Origin: Rhizobium sp. TH2
GTDB lineage: Bacteria; Pseudomonadota; Alphaproteobacteria; Rhizobiales; Rhizobiaceae
Length of the DNA: 64,000 nucleotides
Reading direction: 5' to 3'
Assembly: GCF_024707525.1 (NCBI RefSeq)
Contig: NZ_CP062231.1
Span: 3,782,001 to 3,846,000, forward strand
A program made the position numbers and the translations under genes. The notes below the pieces were generated by a model. That model saw only the letters and a list, made by a program, of their open reading frames with translations. It ran no database searches and was not told the origin of the DNA. Shown one piece after another: positions 61,822-64,000 of this stretch. The stretch's first letter is position 1. The number at the start of each line of letters is the position of its first letter.

Positions 61822-62178
61822 TCAAACACTCTTTTTCTTCCATGCGAAGGGACCCGCCTTCTCATAAAGCCAGTAGTACTTCGTCGACATCTGCTTGGCG
61901 CGCGTATAGCGGAAGCCAAGTAGTGCGAATACCATCAGTATGACGGTATCGATGATATAGTATTGCAGCGAGAACATCGTGCCGTTGAACAGCGCATGAT
62001 GAATGAAGCGGATACCGATGCCGAGCAGCAGCACGTAGATCAAGACATGCGGCACAATCTCGCCCCAGCCATCCGCAACGCTCTTGCCGGTCCGCCATGC
62101 CGTCCAGCCCCCGATGAGGATGGAGATCATGACGAAGGCCCAGAAACTTGGCTCCTCATGCAGAATTCCCTGCAACAT
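61822..62178 (-). CDS. DUF6867 family membrane protein
   Basis: 118 residues with three membrane helices (FVMISILIGGWTAWRTGKSV, HVLIYVLLLGIGIRFIHHAL, YIIDTVILMVFALLGFRYTR) and a basic tail. This family occurs within branched-chain amino-acid transport operons of Hyphomicrobiales, as here. Function unknown; an accessory role is implied by conserved position. Confidence 0.8.
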   Translation of the reverse strand: MLQGILHEEPSFWAFVMISILIGGWTAWRTGKSVADGWGEIVPHVLIYVLLLGIGIRFIHHALFNGTMFSLQYYIIDTVILMVFALLGFRYTRAKQMSTKYYWLYEKAGPFAWKKKSV

Positions 62179-62246
62179 TTCAAAGCTCCTTCGCGCGGAA
62201 ATCTATTCCTTTGCGCCTTAAGCGCAAGCGGTTCCGCGAAATAATC

Positions 62247-62972
62247 TTAATGGTGGCCGCCTTCGAGATAGGCGGCGCGCACTTCCGGATTGGCGAGCAA
62301 TTCCTGGCCGCTTCCGCTCATCGTCACCAGCCCGTTGACCATCACGTAGCCACGGTGCGCAAGGCGAAGTGCCGCGAATGCGTTCTGCTCGACGAGGAAG
62401 ACGGTCAGCCCTTCGGTCTTGTTGAGTTTGCCGATCGCCTCGAAGATCTGCTTGGAGATCAGCGGCGCGAGACCCAACGACGGCTCGTCCAGCATAAGCA
62501 GCTTGGGACGCGCCATCAGCGCGCGGCCGATCGACAACATCTGCTGTTCGCCGCCCGAAAGTGTGCCGCCGCGCTGCGCCTGGCGCTCCTTGAGCCGAGG
62601 AAAGAGCGTGAAGATCTTTTCCACATCCTCGTCGAAATGTTTCTGGTTGTCGAGAGACGCACCCATCTGCAGGTTCTCGTAAACCGTCATGCGCGGGAAG
62701 ATGCGGCGTCCCTCCGGCGATTGCGCGATCCGGAGCCGGGCGATCTCGTGGGTTGGCATGCGCGTGATGTCGCGTCCCTGGAAGGTCACGCTTCCAGTGC
62801 GTGCCTGCGGGCTGCCGCAGATCGTCATCATCAGCGTCGATTTGCCGGCACCATTGGCACCGATCAGGCAGACGATCTCGCCTTCGTTGACATCGACATC
62901 GACGCCGCCGAGCGCGCGGATATTGCCGTAAAAGGCTTCGACACCCTGTACCTTGAGGAGAGGCTGGGACAT
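62247..62972 (-). CDS. livF: Branched-chain amino-acid ABC transporter ATPase LivF
   Basis: 241 residues from the ATG at 62972, which shares one base with the livG stop (TGATG). Walker A GANGAGKST, signature LSGGEQQMLSIGRAL, Walker B LLMLDEPSLGLAP. The longer upstream frame lies antisense-free inside livG and is rejected. Confidence 0.95.
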   Translation of the reverse strand: MSQPLLKVQGVEAFYGNIRALGGVDVDVNEGEIVCLIGANGAGKSTLMMTICGSPQARTGSVTFQGRDITRMPTHEIARLRIAQSPEGRRIFPRMTVYENLQMGASLDNQKHFDEDVEKIFTLFPRLKERQAQRGGTLSGGEQQMLSIGRALMARPKLLMLDEPSLGLAPLISKQIFEAIGKLNKTEGLTVFLVEQNAFAALRLAHRGYVMVNGLVTMSGSGQELLANPEVRAAYLEGGHH

Positions 62973-63835
62973 CAGATATTGCCTTCCACGATCTTGAGTG
63001 CTTCTTGTTCGTCGTCGACGCCGAGATAGGCGGCAATGACCTTGGGATCGTTCTTCACATGGTCCGGGTTGCCATCGGAAATCTTCTGGCCGTATTCGAG
63101 CACCACGATATGGTCGGAGATTTCCATGACCACCGACATGTCGTGCTCGATGAGCAGGATGGACGTACCCGTCTCCTGCCGGATCGCGCGAAGCAACGAG
63201 TTCAGAACCTGGGATTCGCGCGGGTTGAGGCCGGCGGCAGGTTCGTCGAGGCAGAGCATCTTCGGGCCGGTGCACATGGCGCGGGCGATTTCCAGCCGGC
63301 GCTGGGCGCCATAGGGAAGGTCGCCGGCGGGATCGTCGGCGCGGTCGATGAGATCGGCCTTCTCGAGCCAGTACCGTGCGGTCTCGATCGCGTCACGGCT
63401 TTCCTTGTAATAGGTGCCGATGCCGAGCAGGCCGAGAACCGTGAAGCCCGAAGCCTTCATCAGCTTGTTGTGCTGCGCGACGAGCAGGTTTTCGAGCACC
63501 GTCATGCCGGTGAACAACCGGATGTTCTGGAACGTGCGCGCCACCTTGGCATGCGCCGTGATCTTGAAATCCGGCATCTGTTCGAGCTGGTAGATCTTGC
63601 CTTCATTTTCGAAGCGGATCATGCCCATTGTCGGCTTGTAGAAGCCGGTGATGCAATTGAAGACCGTGGTCTTGCCTGCGCCGTTCGGGCCGATCAGCGC
63701 CGTGATGTCGCCTTCATAGGCCTCGAAGGTCAGATCGTTGATCGCCATCAGGCCGCCGAATTTCATCGACAGGTGCTCCACTTGGAGCATGGGTTTCTTG
63801 TTCATTGTTGTCATTGTCCCTTGCCCGTCAGCCAT
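62972..63835 (-). CDS. livG: Branched-chain amino-acid ABC transporter ATPase LivG
   Basis: 287 residues from the ATG at 63835; ATGs at 63814 and 63805 are alternatives that fit the family's usual start (MLQVEHLSMKFGG follows). Walker A GPNGAGKTT, signature YGAQRRLEIARAM, Walker B LCLDEPAAGLNP. It overlaps livM by 8 bp. Confidence 0.95.
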   Translation of the reverse strand: MADGQGTMTTMNKKPMLQVEHLSMKFGGLMAINDLTFEAYEGDITALIGPNGAGKTTVFNCITGFYKPTMGMIRFENEGKIYQLEQMPDFKITAHAKVARTFQNIRLFTGMTVLENLLVAQHNKLMKASGFTVLGLLGIGTYYKESRDAIETARYWLEKADLIDRADDPAGDLPYGAQRRLEIARAMCTGPKMLCLDEPAAGLNPRESQVLNSLLRAIRQETGTSILLIEHDMSVVMEISDHIVVLEYGQKISDGNPDHVKNDPKVIAAYLGVDDEQEALKIVEGNI

Positions 63836-64000
63836 GGCCTTCCTTGGTGAAACTGCCCGACACGTTCTTGCGTGCGAACAGGAACGCCGTCGGTTCTCGG
63901 CTGCCCACGAAGCCGCGGGGCTTCCAGACCATGATGATGACCATGGCAGCGCCGAAGATCAGCATGCGGTAGAGTTCCGGGGTGAAGTTTTCACCGAAGA
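63828..64000 (-). CDS. livM: Branched-chain amino-acid ABC transporter permease LivM, C-terminal part
   Basis: The last about 56 residues are visible: FGENFTPELYRMLIFGAAMV then MIMVWKPRGFVGSREPTAFL, the conserved C-terminal helix and tail of LivM. The gene continues beyond the window. Confidence 0.88.
   Translation of the reverse strand, partial: FGENFTPELYRMLIFGAAMVIIMVWKPRGFVGSREPTAFLFARKNVSGSFTKEGHG

Overview
The window looks like a stretch of a GC-rich alphaproteobacterial chromosome, most likely Hyphomicrobiales (rhizobial relatives). The evidence is the class of PPK2, ThuA-type sugar genes, a DUF6867 gene inside a liv operon, a RutR-controlled reductive pyrimidine pathway, and an ATP-dependent ligase paired with an exonuclease. 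This is inferred from gene families only.

Layout. (1) 1-7364: chromosomal genes: the start of an AraC-type regulator, a secreted RTX beta-solenoid protein, polyphosphate kinase 2, a 24-aa membrane peptide, a CoxG-like protein, a GcvA-like LysR regulator, and a polar amino-acid ABC importer (binding protein plus two permeases, no ATPase). (2) 7365-24461: a 17.1-kb integrated genomic island, visibly less GC-rich than its flanks. It sits in the 3' end of tRNA-Arg(CCG) and is bounded by a 15-bp direct repeat. Its tyrosine integrase is frameshifted. Cargo includes a superinfection-immunity/SHOCT protein, a second RTX protein, a trypsin-like protease with two PAN domains, a lipoprotein, an Excalibur protein, a serine recombinase, TspO, a CPCC protein, a sunset-domain protein and many small unknown proteins. 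Several of these form paralogous pairs. It also carries a duplicated ~105-bp block holding a recombinase tail and two candidate noncoding RNAs. No phage structural genes are present. (3) 24447-37205: tRNA-Arg, a B12-binding radical SAM/TPR protein, a sugar-catabolic locus (two Gfo/Idh/MocA dehydrogenases, ThuA-like protein, isomerase, ABC importer, divergent LacI regulator with operator palindromes), truncated haemoglobin, DUF423 and DUF2325. (4) 37322-41010: pobA with a divergent AraC regulator and small membrane proteins, including a frameshifted DUF3817 gene. (5) 41037-59830: reductive pyrimidine catabolism in two blocks: preT-preA, and rutR / pydC-hydA plus an NMT1-type ABC importer. Between them lie an MscS channel, a DNA ligase/exonuclease pair, a 24-aa ORF with its own terminator, a VOC protein, a K+ channel and two drug/metabolite transporters. 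(6) 59904-64000: an unknown protein and a branched-chain amino-acid ABC operon (livM partial, livG, livF, DUF6867, livK).

How it works together. PreTA reduces uracil/thymine, HydA opens the ring and PydC hydrolyses the carbamoyl product. RutR-like sites lie in front of preT and between rutR and pydC, suggesting one regulon. The sugar locus couples import to oxidation and isomerisation under LacI control. The island is the accessory part and holds most of the unexplained genes.
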